In this document: positions 1-6,122 of the stretch, in pieces
Layout of the letters: every line of letters starts with the position of its first letter
How positions within the stretch are numbered: position 1 is the first letter of the stretch
DNA from: an uncultured Thermoleophilia bacterium
GTDB lineage: Bacteria > Actinomycetota > Thermoleophilia > Gaiellales > F1-60-MAGs149
Length of the DNA stretch: 13,463 nt
NCBI GenBank assembly: GCA_902806305.1
Contig: CADCWC010000465.1
Location: forward strand, 1 to 13,463
Direction of reading: 5' to 3'
Notes under the pieces: model-generated
The model's database searches: none
The model's input: only the letters and a program-made list of their open reading frames with translations
Told to the model about the DNA's origin: nothing
Made by a program: the position numbers and the translations under genes

Positions 1-28
1 GTCGCCCGGCCGTCGTGCTGCCGCCGGT

Positions 29-829
29 TCAACCGACGTGCGGCGCGCCGGCCGCCCGCAGGAGCGCCGTGAGGCTGAGCGCGTTGCCGGCGGCGGCGCC
101 GGAGGCCGTGTTGTCGAAGATGCACCAGCTCTCCACCCCACGCGCGACGTCGTCCCGCATGGCGCCCGCCACGCCCGCGATCGTGGCGTCGTCGTACGAC
201 GAGCGGTACGTCACCGGGCTCCCGTGCAGGCGCCGGTAGACGAATCCGGGCCAGCCGCCGGGCAGTGCCGCGGCGGGCACCGGCGCCGGGTCGGCCGCCA
301 CGCGAGCCACCCCGAGCCGGACGAGGAGCTCCTCGGCGTCGGTCTCGAACCAGCTCGGATGACGCGGCTCGCACACGACGCGACCGCCGTGCCGCGCGCC
401 CAGATCGACGAGGAAGCGCTCGACGGCGTCGGCGTCGAAGGCCAGGCTGGGCGGCAGCTGCACGAGCAGCGGCCCTCGCCGTCCACCGAGCGCCGCCGTC
501 TCGTCCAGGAAGCGCCCGAGCGGCTCGCCGACGTCGACCAGTCGCCGCCCGTGGGTGATGTCCTTCGGCACCTTGACCGAGAACCGGAACGACGGCCCGA
601 CCGCCGCCGCCCACCGCGCGTACGTGCCCGGCCGGTGCGGGCGGTGGAACGACGAGTTGATCTCGACGACCGGCAGGCGAGCCGCGTAGCGCATGAGGTG
701 CGGGCCGGCTCCGGGGAACCGATCGCCGAGCGCGCCGGGGATGCTCCAACTCGCGCAGCCGACAAGCGCCTTCGCCCGCGAGTCGTCGACCCCGGCGACG
801 CCGCGTGCCGATGGGCCGTCTGCGTGCAT
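29..829 (-). CDS. DUF72 (YecE-like) family protein
   Basis: This 266-residue protein has the DUF72/YecE family pattern from end to end: VGCASW near residue 23, VEINSSFHR near 55, FRFSVKVPK near 81, a GPLLVQLPP strand near 119, CEPRHPSW near 153, YRRLHGS near 198 and a FDNTASGAA...NAL tail near 238. The family folds as a TIM-like barrel and its biochemical function is not settled, so no reaction is assigned. I chose the ATG at 829. The frame stays open to a GTG at 862, but that GTG lies in the right arm of a perfect 10-bp inverted repeat (849-871), would add 11 unconserved residues and has no Shine-Dalgarno. The ATG at 829 also lacks a strong one. The gene ends 28 bases from the window edge, and the neighbour on its 5' side is an unrecognised gene ending at 935. 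The family call is firm; the start is moderate. Confidence 0.9.
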   Translation of the reverse strand: MHADGPSARGVAGVDDSRAKALVGCASWSIPGALGDRFPGAGPHLMRYAARLPVVEINSSFHRPHRPGTYARWAAAVGPSFRFSVKVPKDITHGRRLVDVGEPLGRFLDETAALGGRRGPLLVQLPPSLAFDADAVERFLVDLGARHGGRVVCEPRHPSWFETDAEELLVRLGVARVAADPAPVPAAALPGGWPGFVYRRLHGSPVTYRSSYDDATIAGVAGAMRDDVARGVESWCIFDNTASGAAAGNALSLTALLRAAGAPHVG

Positions 830-848
830 GGCGTCACGTACCCCGCGC

Positions 849-871
849 CCGACCCGTGCCACACGGGTCGG
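849..871. repeat. Perfect 10-bp inverted repeat with 3-base loop
   Basis: The arms CCGACCCGTG (849-858) and CACGGGTCGG (862-871) are exact reverse complements separated by CCA. The repeat lies 20 bases upstream of the DUF72 gene start chosen here and 64 bases downstream of the stop of the 935-1279 gene. On the minus strand it could act as a terminator for that gene, although no T-tract follows it. It could equally be a protein-binding site in the DUF72 promoter. The sequence shows the symmetry only; the role is inference. Confidence 0.6.
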
Positions 872-934
872 CGGACGCAGTCGCCGCGGCGCCCGGGCGG
901 CACGCCGGGCGGCGACGCCGCGCTCGGGCGCTCG

Positions 935-1279
935 TCAGTCGGCTTCGGCGACGAGCACGGCCGGCTCGTCGCGGTGCGACGGGTACATGAACTCGAAGCG
1001 CTCGAGCGCGAGATCATCGAGCGCCGTCAGGTCGTCGACGAACATCGCGGTCTCAGTCGGCACCGCGTCGACGGGGATCTCGACGCGCCCGGTCGGTGGA
1101 ATCGCGACGACGGCGACGGCGGCGGGAGTCGAAGGAGTGGCCGCCTCTCGGCGCTCCACGATGCAGTCCTGCATGGATCGGCGGCGCGCCAGGCGGTCGA
1201 ACACCGCCTGTGTACGCACCTCGTCCGGAAGGCTCGACGCAACGAGGGCTGGACGGGGCACGGACGCGGGCAGGCGCAT
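935..1279 (-). CDS. Hypothetical protein, 114 aa
   Basis: I do not recognise this protein. It begins MRLPASVPRP and has a basic, Arg-rich first third (DRLARRRSM), a central Ala/Val/Pro-rich strand-like segment (AAVAVVAIPP) and an acidic C-terminal half with several Asp, Glu, Leu and Phe residues, ending in VLVAEAD. No signal peptide, membrane segment or known catalytic motif is visible. Codon use supports a real gene: third positions are overwhelmingly G or C, and the C-terminal half reads as a natural protein, unlike the Arg/Pro/Ala-only shadow frames nearby. The frame stays open upstream, but the part before this ATG is antisense to the DUF6131-like gene and has shadow-like composition, so I start at the ATG at 1279. 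The ribosome-binding site is weak. The gene is divergent from the 1337-1492 gene across 57 bases. Confidence 0.55.
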   Translation of the reverse strand: MRLPASVPRPALVASSLPDEVRTQAVFDRLARRRSMQDCIVERREAATPSTPAAVAVVAIPPTGRVEIPVDAVPTETAMFVDDLTALDDLALERFEFMYPSHRDEPAVLVAEAD

Positions 1280-1336
1280 CACATCTGCCGGCGCCGGGTA
1301 CACCGTCACCGTACCGACCCGAACCGGAGGTTCTCG
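1280..1336. promoter_or_regulatory. Divergent intergenic promoter region
   Basis: These 57 bases separate two divergently oriented genes and should hold both promoters. A small inverted repeat, GGTAC (1297-1301) and GTACC (1311-1315), brackets a tandem ACCGTC/ACCGTA repeat. On the minus strand TACGGT (1313-1308) fits a TANNNT -10 box and would give a leader of about 20 bases for the 935-1279 gene. On the plus strand CGGAGG (1325-1330) is a good Shine-Dalgarno six bases before the ATG at 1337. No convincing -35 box is visible. Promoter positions are inferred by eye. Confidence 0.35.
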
Positions 1337-1492
1337 ATGATCGTCCTCGGCGTTCTGCTGCTGATACTCGGCTTCGTCCTCGACATCGGCATCCTGTGGA
1401 CGATCGGCATCATCCTCCTGGTGGTGGGCGCCATCCTGGCCGTCCTCGGCACCATGGATCGCGCCGTCGGCGGACGGCGCCACTGGTACTGA
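1337..1492 (+). CDS. Small two-helix membrane protein (DUF6131-like)
   Basis: This is the only plus-strand gene I support. It encodes 51 residues: two hydrophobic stretches, about residues 2-18 (IVLGVLLLILGFVLDIG) and 20-41 (starting LWTIGIILLVVGAIL), then a short basic cytosolic-type tail GRRHWY. Size, the paired glycine-containing helices and the RAVGGRRH ending match the DUF6131 family of small actinobacterial membrane proteins. That match is from memory of the family, not a search, and no function is established. The start is well supported by CGGAGG six bases upstream of the ATG. The gene is divergent from the 935-1279 gene. A weak hairpin begins 13 bases after the stop. It probably sits in the cytoplasmic membrane. 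Confidence 0.85.
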   Translation: MIVLGVLLLILGFVLDIGILWTIGIILLVVGAILAVLGTMDRAVGGRRHWY

Positions 1493-1770
1493 TCCAGCAG
1501 CGCCGCCTCGCGCGTCACGCAGCGAGGACGGACCGGGGCGAGCGCTCCGCGCGGGTTGCTCAGGCCCGCTGATGTGGGCCCGTTCGCCGATCCACGTACG
1601 GCTAGGTGGTGGGTCGACGCCCTGGCCTCCGGAGCCGCCCTGGGTGCCTGCCGCGGTCTACGTCCCTGCTCCCGTCTGCGTTCGCACCTGTCCGAGCGCC
1701 CGTCGGCGCCGTTGGCGACGCCGAGAGCGCGCCGGCATGTGGGTCTGCTCGGAAGCGGGTCAGAACAGCC
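1493..1770. other. Gene-free stretch
   Basis: Between the DUF6131-like stop and the ssrA terminator lie about 280 bases in which I find no convincing gene. The open frames here are Arg/Pro/Ala-rich with no Shine-Dalgarno and no family resemblance, and they run on through the tmRNA. Apart from the weak hairpin near its left edge I see no repeat, RNA gene or insertion-sequence remnant. I also see no second copy of the tmRNA 3' end, which an integrated element would leave. Confidence 0.5.
1506..1527 (+). terminator. Weak hairpin after DUF6131-like gene
   Basis: CCTCGC (1506-1511) and GCGAGG (1522-1527) form a 6-bp GC-rich stem around a 10-base loop, starting 13 bases after the stop of the small membrane protein. 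No T-run follows, so if it terminates transcription it is not of the classical intrinsic type. The call rests on position more than on sequence. Confidence 0.3.
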
Positions 1771-1806
1771 CCCGGGCGAGTTCCCCGTGAGGAGAACTCG
1801 CCCGGG
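1771..1806 (-). terminator. Strong hairpin terminator of ssrA
   Basis: CCCGGGCGAGTTC (1771-1783) and GAACTCGCCCGGG (1794-1806) are exact reverse complements, giving a 13-bp stem. The 10-base loop can fold further by two pairs closing a GNRA-like tetraloop in one orientation. The hairpin begins six bases downstream of the tmRNA 3' end and is followed on the minus strand by a G-rich then mixed sequence, not a U-tract. It therefore resembles the U-poor terminators often reported in GC-rich actinobacteria. Position and stability make a terminator or 3'-end processing role likely; the mechanism is inferred. Confidence 0.75.
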
Positions 1807-1811
1807 TGTCG

Positions 1812-2183
1812 AGGTGGAGGCGGCGGGAATCGAACCCGCGTCCGCAGCCGCCCCGGTACGAGCGTCTACAGGTATAGCCCTCGAGATGATCTCGTCCGGC
1901 GGCTGCCTCGGGGGCCTGCTACCGCCGGACCAGACGTCTTTGGGGTCTCACCGTCGGGCGCGTCGTTCCCTTCGGTGACGAGCCCGTTGGTTGACGCCGG
2001 TACCCACCCCACGGGCCGAGGGTGGGCCGACGTTTCACTGTGCTAGTCGATGACTAGGCAGCGAAAGCGAGATCCGTATCGGACTTCGCAGTTGTGTTGT
2101 GCCGGAAGATTTACGAGGCCAACCGGCGTCCTCGACCTGCAACCCGTCCGAGTCGACGACCACGTCGAAACCAGGTCGCCCCC
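1812..2183 (-). ncRNA. ssrA: Transfer-messenger RNA (tmRNA)
   Basis: One-piece tmRNA that rescues ribosomes stalled on broken mRNA with SmpB, tagging the nascent peptide for proteolysis. The 5' end GGGGGCGACC TGGTTTCGAC is the classic tmRNA opening. The 3' end carries a T-arm (GCGGG, TTCGATT, CCCGC) and then CGCCTCC. GGGGGCG (2183-2177) pairs with CGCCTCC (1822-1816) over seven positions, with a G-U at the third pair, the identity element for alanyl-tRNA synthetase. The discriminator A is at 1815, followed by C, C, T, so the terminal CCA is not fully encoded. The tag frame is at 2089-2054 and its stop lies in a 6-bp hairpin (CTAGTC/GACTAG), as in other tmRNAs. Length, about 370 bases, is normal. 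A TACACT -10 box lies upstream and a 13-bp hairpin downstream. smpB is nearby on the same strand. Confidence 0.97.
2054..2089 (-). other. tmRNA tag-peptide reading frame (AKSDTDLAFAA)
   Basis: Inside ssrA, the frame GCG-AAG-TCC-GAT-ACG-GAT-CTC-GCT-TTC-GCT-GCC-TAG encodes AKSDTDLAFAA. Its hydrophobic, alanine-ending tail matches the LAA-type degron recognised by ClpXP-class proteases. The stop is fixed by the conserved ending. The resume codon is inferred: GCG gives the usual alanine, has an A at -4 as known tmRNAs do, and gives a typical tag length. An in-frame TAA further upstream limits longer readings, which would begin with ATC, TTC, CGG or CAC. The other candidate, GCA one frame away, gives a tag ending VID without the degron. 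Confidence 0.7.
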
Positions 2184-2193
2184 GAACATCCAC

Positions 2194-2199
2194 AGTGTA
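2194..2199 (-). promoter_or_regulatory. -10 box of the ssrA promoter
   Basis: On the minus strand TACACT (2199-2194) lies 10 bases before the tmRNA 5' end, which suits a start site a few bases upstream of the mature end with RNase P trimming. No clear -35 hexamer is visible in the GC-rich sequence above it. The same TACACT hexamer precedes the response-regulator gene at 6104-6109. Confidence 0.5.
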
Positions 2200-2284
2200 C
2201 CGCGGCGCGGGACGCTCCGACGACCGCGCGGCGGCGCCCGGCCCGTGACCGGCCCGGACACCGCCGCGACGACCGGCGACCAGG

Positions 2285-2473
2285 TCAGGAACCGGCCTGG
2301 TCCGGTCGCGCCACGGTGCAGCCGCGCCCGTACGTGCCTGCGGCCAGCAGGAAGAACGGCGCCCACGTGGTCTCCTCGAGCCCGACGGCCCAAAGGCCGA
2401 CCGCCGCCACCGTCGCCGTTCCCATGCCGATCACGATCTCCCGCCGCGGCGGGCGTGATCTCGCCATCGTCAC
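2285..2473 (-). CDS. Small hypothetical membrane protein
   Basis: The frame encodes 62 residues: a basic start (ARSRPPRRE), a hydrophobic glycine-rich segment (IVIGMGTATVAAVGLWAVGL) and a second short hydrophobic segment (APFFLLAAGTYGRG). It is probably a small protein of the inner membrane. I do not recognise a family. The best evidence that it is real is the sequence AGGAGGTGAT just upstream, a ten-base match to the complement of the 16S rRNA 3' end. It sits eight bases before the GTG at 2473, which I take as the start. ATGs at 2479 and 2467 are alternatives, but their spacing is two and 14 bases. A TTCGAC-N17-TAGCCT pair (-10 at 2511-2506) may be its promoter. It lies between smpB and ssrA on the same strand. 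Confidence 0.6.
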   Translation of the reverse strand: MTMARSRPPRREIVIGMGTATVAAVGLWAVGLEETTWAPFFLLAAGTYGRGCTVARPDQAGS

Positions 2474-2614
2474 GTGCATCACCTCCTCGGTCGTTCGACC
2501 GCCAGAGGCTATTCCGGCCGCGGTGCTCGTCGAAGCGGGCCCCCACCCGAGGCGCGGTGCGGATGCCCGTAGTCTCCGATCCGGCCGCAGCCGTGCCGGG
2601 CGTGCTCGCCCGAC

Positions 2615-3085
2615 CTACTCGCCGCGGGCGCGCTCCTTGACCGCCCGGTCCATCTCCCGCCGGGCGTCGCGCTCCGACACCGTGCTGCGTTTGTCGTGCA
2701 CGTCCTTGCCGCGCGCCAACGCGAGCTCGACCTTCGCCCGGCCGCCCTTGAAGTAGAGGCGGAGGGGGATCAGCGTGAAGCCCCGCTCGGCGGTCCGCTG
2801 GTGGATCCGCTCGATCTCGCGCCCGTGCAGCAGCAGCTTGCGCTCGCGCCGCGGCTGGTGGTTCCCCGTGGTGCCGCGCGCGTACGGCTCGATCGACGCC
2901 CCGACGAGCCAGACCTCGCCGTCCCGCTCCTGCGCGTAGGCCTCGTTCAGGCTGACCTGTCCCGCGCGCAGCGACTTGACCTCGGTCCCCTGGAGCGCGA
3001 TGCCGGCCTCGAACCGCTCCACGATCGCGTACTCGTAGAACGCGCGGCGGTTCGACGCGATCGTGTGCTCACCGGGCCCGGCCAT
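2615..3085 (-). CDS. smpB: SsrA-binding protein SmpB
   Basis: SmpB binds the tRNA-like domain of tmRNA, mimics the missing codon-anticodon part and brings tmRNA into stalled ribosomes. At 156 residues it is the usual length. Visible family features are an early NRRAFYEY (12-19), the GTEVKSLR motif (33-40), SLNEAYAQ (45-52), the GNHQPRRERKLLLH stretch (74-87), LYFKGGRAKVELALARGKDVHDKR (split over 110-133) and a basic Arg/Lys-rich C-terminal tail (134-155), which in other bacteria folds into the mRNA channel. The ATG at 3085 gives the family-typical N-terminus; its Shine-Dalgarno is poor. The gene is 44 bases downstream of the GerMN lipoprotein and could be read through from it. With ssrA at 1812-2183 and an RNase R-type gene at 6123-7850, it completes the trans-translation set. 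Confidence 0.97.
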   Translation of the reverse strand: MAGPGEHTIASNRRAFYEYAIVERFEAGIALQGTEVKSLRAGQVSLNEAYAQERDGEVWLVGASIEPYARGTTGNHQPRRERKLLLHGREIERIHQRTAERGFTLIPLRLYFKGGRAKVELALARGKDVHDKRSTVSERDARREMDRAVKERARGE

Positions 3086-3129
3086 GCGGGCAGCCTACCG
3101 CCCGCCCCGCGACCGGCCGCCGGCGCCGG

Positions 3130-4101
3130 TCAGCCGACGACGATGTCGCGCCGCTCCACGTCCTGCACGCGTCCGTCGCCCGGCGAGGTCACGGAGACGC
3201 GCAGCGTCAGCGGCCCGGCCAGCGTCGGCGGCGGCGTGACTGACCCCGAGAAGCGCCCGTTGCAGCTCTGCTGGCGCGAGCGCCAGACCTCGACGTCGCC
3301 CTCGTAGAGCTGCACGATCACGTCACCGCTGAGGGCCCGGGTCCGACCGCTCCAACGCACCACACCCGTCGTGAACGACGCCGACGCAGCCGGCTCGTAG
3401 AGCGCGAGCAGGTCGCCGGAGAGCTGTGCCGAGGGCACCGGGCTGCACTCGAGGCCGCCCGCCGGCGGCCGTTCGTGCCGGGCCAGGAGCAGGCGGGTCA
3501 GGCCGGGCTGGTCCCAGTCGCTCGAGCCCGGGCCGTCCTCCACCGCGCGGCCCTCCACGACGACGCGGCCGCTCCGGACCCCGGAGAACGCGGTCAGCGT
3601 GTAGACGACCTGCGCCAGCTTGTAGACCTCGACCGAGCTGTCCCGTCGCCGGACGAGCGGTGGCTGCTCGCGGAACTCGGAGGACAGGTTCGCCACGGCG
3701 CCGCTGCCCATCAGGGTCACCTCGCCGTGCAGGCGCGTGCCGGGCGGGATCATGGTCCGGTAGCCGCGCGCCCGCTCCGAGGCGGTGGGGCCGGCGAGCA
3801 GCGCCTCGATCGCCTCGCTGCCGAGGCTGCGCTCGCCCTCCACGATCCGCCTGACCGCCCGTGGCTTGCCGTGACGCCAGAACCACACCTGCACCGCGTG
3901 CTCCGACGTCGGCCGCGCCATCAGTCCGCGCTGGTGGGTCCGCGACGTCGAGGCGTCCTCGGCGCGGACGCCGCCACCGTACTGGCCTGCGCAGCCGGCC
4001 AGGAGGAGCAGCGCTCCGGCGGGGAGGGTGGCCACCACGGAGCGACGCATCGAGCCGGATCGTACGGGCTGCCGCCGACGGTGAAACGGCGCCGCGGTCA
4101 C
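3130..4101 (-). CDS. GerMN/Gmad2-domain lipoprotein (LpqB-like)
   Basis: This is a predicted secreted lipoprotein of 323 residues. A basic n-region is followed by a hydrophobic core and the lipobox LLAGC, with the lipidated Cys at residue 37. A GerMN-type domain spans about 65-185 (VQVWFW..., SEAIEALLAGP, IPPGTRL, VYKLAQVVYTLTAFSGV). A C-terminal Gmad2-like immunoglobulin domain spans about 235-322 (SGDVIVQLYEGDVEVWR, then a sulphur-rich QQSCNGRFSGSV turn). The GTG start at 4101 overlaps the kinase stop by four bases (GTGA), implying translational coupling. The ATG at 4050 is a serious alternative that puts the Cys at residue 20, a more usual signal length. Neither has a good Shine-Dalgarno. 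Position right after a response regulator and a kinase matches lpqB behind mtrAB, where the lipoprotein tunes kinase activity; that role here is inferred. Confidence 0.85.
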   Translation of the reverse strand: MTAAPFHRRRQPVRSGSMRRSVVATLPAGALLLLAGCAGQYGGGVRAEDASTSRTHQRGLMARPTSEHAVQVWFWRHGKPRAVRRIVEGERSLGSEAIEALLAGPTASERARGYRTMIPPGTRLHGEVTLMGSGAVANLSSEFREQPPLVRRRDSSVEVYKLAQVVYTLTAFSGVRSGRVVVEGRAVEDGPGSSDWDQPGLTRLLLARHERPPAGGLECSPVPSAQLSGDLLALYEPAASASFTTGVVRWSGRTRALSGDVIVQLYEGDVEVWRSRQQSCNGRFSGSVTPPPTLAGPLTLRVSVTSPGDGRVQDVERRDIVVG

Positions 4102-5342
4102 GATTGGGTCACAGGCAGCCGGAGCGTGGCGACGGCCCCGTCGTCGTCGCGCAGGTCGAGCTCGCCGCCGAGGACCGTGGCCTGCCCGCGGGTGATGGCC
4201 AGGCCGAGGCCCGTCCCGCCCGAGCGGGCGCCGTCGGCCATGGCGAAGCGGTCGCCCGCGCGCTCCAGGAAGTCGCCGAACCCGGGCCCGTGGTCGCGGA
4301 CCGTGACGCTGCCGTCCTCGCCGACCGTCACCTCGATCGGCGGTCTGCCGTGCCGCACGGCGTTGTCGAGCAGGTTGGCCACGATCCGCTCCACGCGGCG
4401 CGGATCAGAGACCACCGGGACGTGGGCGGGCGCCTCCAGCCGCGCGTCGGGTGCGCGTTGGGCGACGACGTCCACGACCAGGCGCACCAGGTCGAAGGCG
4501 TCCTGCCGCACGTCGTCGGGTCGGACGCTCTCGAGCCGCATGACCTCGAGCAGGTCCTCGACCAGCGAGGCCATCGTGCGGGCGCGCTGCCGGACCATGG
4601 TCGCCGCGGGCGAGTCGTCGAGCAGCGACGAGGCGGCCACGATGCCGGTGATCGGGGTGCGCAGCTCGTGGGCCACGTCGGCGGAGAACCGCTGCTCGCG
4701 CGCCGCGGCCTCGTCGAGCTCCCGGATCTTCGTGCCGAGCGCTGCGGCCATGTCGTCGAGCGCCCGCCCGAGCTCGGCCACCTCGTCGGAGCCGCGCAGG
4801 TTCAGCCGCGCGTCGAGGTCGCCGGCCGCGAGCCGGCGCGCGAGCGCCGCCGAGCGGACGATCGGCCGGGCGAGGAGGTTCGCGACGAGCACGCCCATCA
4901 GCCCGCCGAGCAGCGTGGCCGCGATCCCGACGCGCACCAGCGTCAGACGGAGACCGTTGAGCGCGTCCTCCTCGGACTCGAACGACCGGAAGTGGTAGAT
5001 GCGCTCGCCCGTCTCCCGACTGAGCAGGGTGCCCGCGATGACGAAGGTCTCCCCGTCGACGTCCGCGAGCACCGTCGCGGGACGGCCGTCGGCGACGCGC
5101 TCGCGCAGCTCGTCCGGGATCCGCGGGTCGTCCGGCGCGTCCCCGCCCTCGATCACCAGGTCGGGTCGGAAGGCGCTCCGGTTCTCGATCCGCGCCTCGG
5201 CGAGCACGATGATCGTGGCGCTCAGGCGCGCGCGGTCGATCCGGTCGCTGCGCTCGCGGTCGAAGACGACGAGGCCGACGCCCGCCGTGACGAGCGCCGC
5301 CACGCTGGCGATGGCGAGCGCGAGGCGGAACCGCAGGCTCAT
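4098..5342 (-). CDS. HAMP-domain sensor histidine kinase
   Basis: This 414-residue membrane kinase is the partner of the response regulator just upstream. Order: TM1 (about 7-27), an extracytoplasmic sensor region (28-133) of no recognised fold, TM2 (about 134-157), HAMP (158-205, with RPIVRSAALARRL and SDEVAELGRALDDMA), a HisKA dimerisation helix with ADVAHELRTP (phosphorylated His225), and a HATPase domain with the N-box ANLLDNAVRHG (322-332), the G1 box DHGPGFG (350-356) and the G2 box GGTGLGLAI (375-383). All residues needed for autophosphorylation appear present. It has the MtrB layout but is shorter than mycobacterial MtrB, mainly because the sensor and tail are small. The ATG at 5342 follows the regulator by 55 bases. 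Its stop is fused to the lipoprotein start. Confidence 0.93.
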   Translation of the reverse strand: MSLRFRLALAIASVAALVTAGVGLVVFDRERSDRIDRARLSATIIVLAEARIENRSAFRPDLVIEGGDAPDDPRIPDELRERVADGRPATVLADVDGETFVIAGTLLSRETGERIYHFRSFESEEDALNGLRLTLVRVGIAATLLGGLMGVLVANLLARPIVRSAALARRLAAGDLDARLNLRGSDEVAELGRALDDMAAALGTKIRELDEAAAREQRFSADVAHELRTPITGIVAASSLLDDSPAATMVRQRARTMASLVEDLLEVMRLESVRPDDVRQDAFDLVRLVVDVVAQRAPDARLEAPAHVPVVSDPRRVERIVANLLDNAVRHGRPPIEVTVGEDGSVTVRDHGPGFGDFLERAGDRFAMADGARSGGTGLGLAITRGQATVLGGELDLRDDDGAVATLRLPVTQS

Positions 5343-5368
5343 GGCCGTCGTAGCCTACGGGCGGGGGT

Positions 5369-5386
5369 CGGTCGGACGCCCGACCG
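5369..5386 (-). repeat. 7-bp hairpin between regulator and kinase
   Basis: CGGTCGG (5369-5375), loop ACGC, CCGACCG (5380-5386) is a perfect hairpin in the 55-base gap between the response-regulator stop and the kinase start. With no T-tract, it is more likely an mRNA stability or partial-attenuation element than a full terminator, since the two genes should be co-expressed. It may also be chance in GC-rich DNA. Confidence 0.4.
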
Positions 5387-5397
5387 TGACCGAACCG

Positions 5398-6096
5398 TCA
5401 GGTCCGGGCCAGCTTGTAGCCGACGCCGCGCACCGTCAGCACGAGCCGGGGATCGCTCGGGTCCTCCTCGATCTTCGCCCGGAGCCGCTGCACGTGCACG
5501 TCGACGAGGCGCGCGTCGCCCGCCCAGCCGTAGCCCCACACGCGCTCGAGCAGCGTGGCCCGGTCGAGGGCCATGCCCGCGTGATCGGCGAGCTCGATCA
5601 GGAGCCGGTACTCGGTGGGCGTCAGCGAGAGCTCCTCGCCGTTGCGGCTGACCGTGTACCCGCCGCGGTCGATCGTGAGCGGACCGACCCGCTCGAGGGC
5701 GTCGTCACCGGCGGGGGTCGTGTCGGCCCGGCGCAGCGCCGCGCGGATCCGGGCCGAGAGGACCGCCGGGTCGAACGGCTTCGTGACGTAGTCGTCGGCG
5801 CCCGCCTCGAGGCCCAGCACGACGTCGATCGCGTCCGACCGGGCGGACAGGAAGATGATCGGGATGGCCGACTCCTGGCGGATGGCCCGGCAGACGGCGA
5901 CGCCGTCGAGGCCCGGCAGCATCACGTCGAGCAGCGCCAGGCTCGGGTGCTCGCGGCGGAACGCCTCCAGACCACCGGGCCCGTCGGCGGCCGTGGCGAC
6001 GCTGAAGCCGTCACGGCGCAGACCCGTGGCGGTGGCCTCGCGGATGACCTCGTCGTCCTCGACGATCAGGATGTGCGGCGTGGGCTGCTCGTTCAC
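5398..6096 (-). CDS. OmpR/PhoB-family response regulator (MtrA-like)
   Basis: This is a 232-residue two-component regulator. The receiver domain (about 8-122) has the acidic pair D14/D15, phospho-acceptor D57 (LLDVMLPGLDG), S84 and K106 (TKPF). The C-terminal winged helix (about 135-230) ends in the OmpR signature VDVHVQRLRAKIEEDP...VLTVRGVGYK. That ending and the receiver segment DVVLGLEAGADDYVTKPF closely resemble MtrA of actinobacteria, which controls cell-wall and division genes. Direct orthology is inferred. The start is a GTG at 6096 with no Shine-Dalgarno. A TACACT -10 box lies seven bases upstream, so the mRNA is probably leaderless or nearly so. The gene lies 26 bases after the RNase R stop and heads the regulator-kinase-lipoprotein cassette. 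Confidence 0.95.
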   Translation of the reverse strand: MNEQPTPHILIVEDDEVIREATATGLRRDGFSVATAADGPGGLEAFRREHPSLALLDVMLPGLDGVAVCRAIRQESAIPIIFLSARSDAIDVVLGLEAGADDYVTKPFDPAVLSARIRAALRRADTTPAGDDALERVGPLTIDRGGYTVSRNGEELSLTPTEYRLLIELADHAGMALDRATLLERVWGYGWAGDARLVDVHVQRLRAKIEEDPSDPRLVLTVRGVGYKLART

Positions 6097-6103
6097 GCGC
6101 GGC

Positions 6104-6109
6104 AGTGTA
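6104..6109 (-). promoter_or_regulatory. -10 box, near-leaderless promoter of regulator gene
   Basis: On the minus strand TACACT (6109-6104) is separated by seven bases from the GTG start at 6096. That predicts transcription starting at, or one base before, the start codon. It agrees with the lack of a Shine-Dalgarno and with the leaderless mRNAs common in actinobacteria. No -35 hexamer is evident. The box lies in the 26-base gap after the RNase R gene. Confidence 0.45.
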
Positions 6110-6122
6110 GGTTCCCGAGCCG

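Noticed and set aside
1812..1840. Integrated element at the tmRNA 3' end (a common phage/island attachment site)
   Set aside because: I saw no second copy of the tmRNA 3' segment, integrase or phage gene in the window. Flanking sequence has the same composition as the rest.
2043..2546. 167-codon minus-strand frame crossing the tmRNA
   Set aside because: Its C-terminal part is the tmRNA sequence itself and the rest has shadow composition. The AQHNCEV...VID reading is the wrong frame for the tag.
38..5651. Long plus-strand open frames, e.g. 38-1492 (484 codons), 3475-4998 and 3861-5651
   Set aside because: They run antisense to well-supported genes, consist mostly of Arg, Ala, Pro, Gly and Ser or of Asp/Glu/His/Val shadow patterns, lack Shine-Dalgarno sites and match no family. 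They are by-products of GC-rich codon use. Only the last 51 codons of the first one are a real gene.
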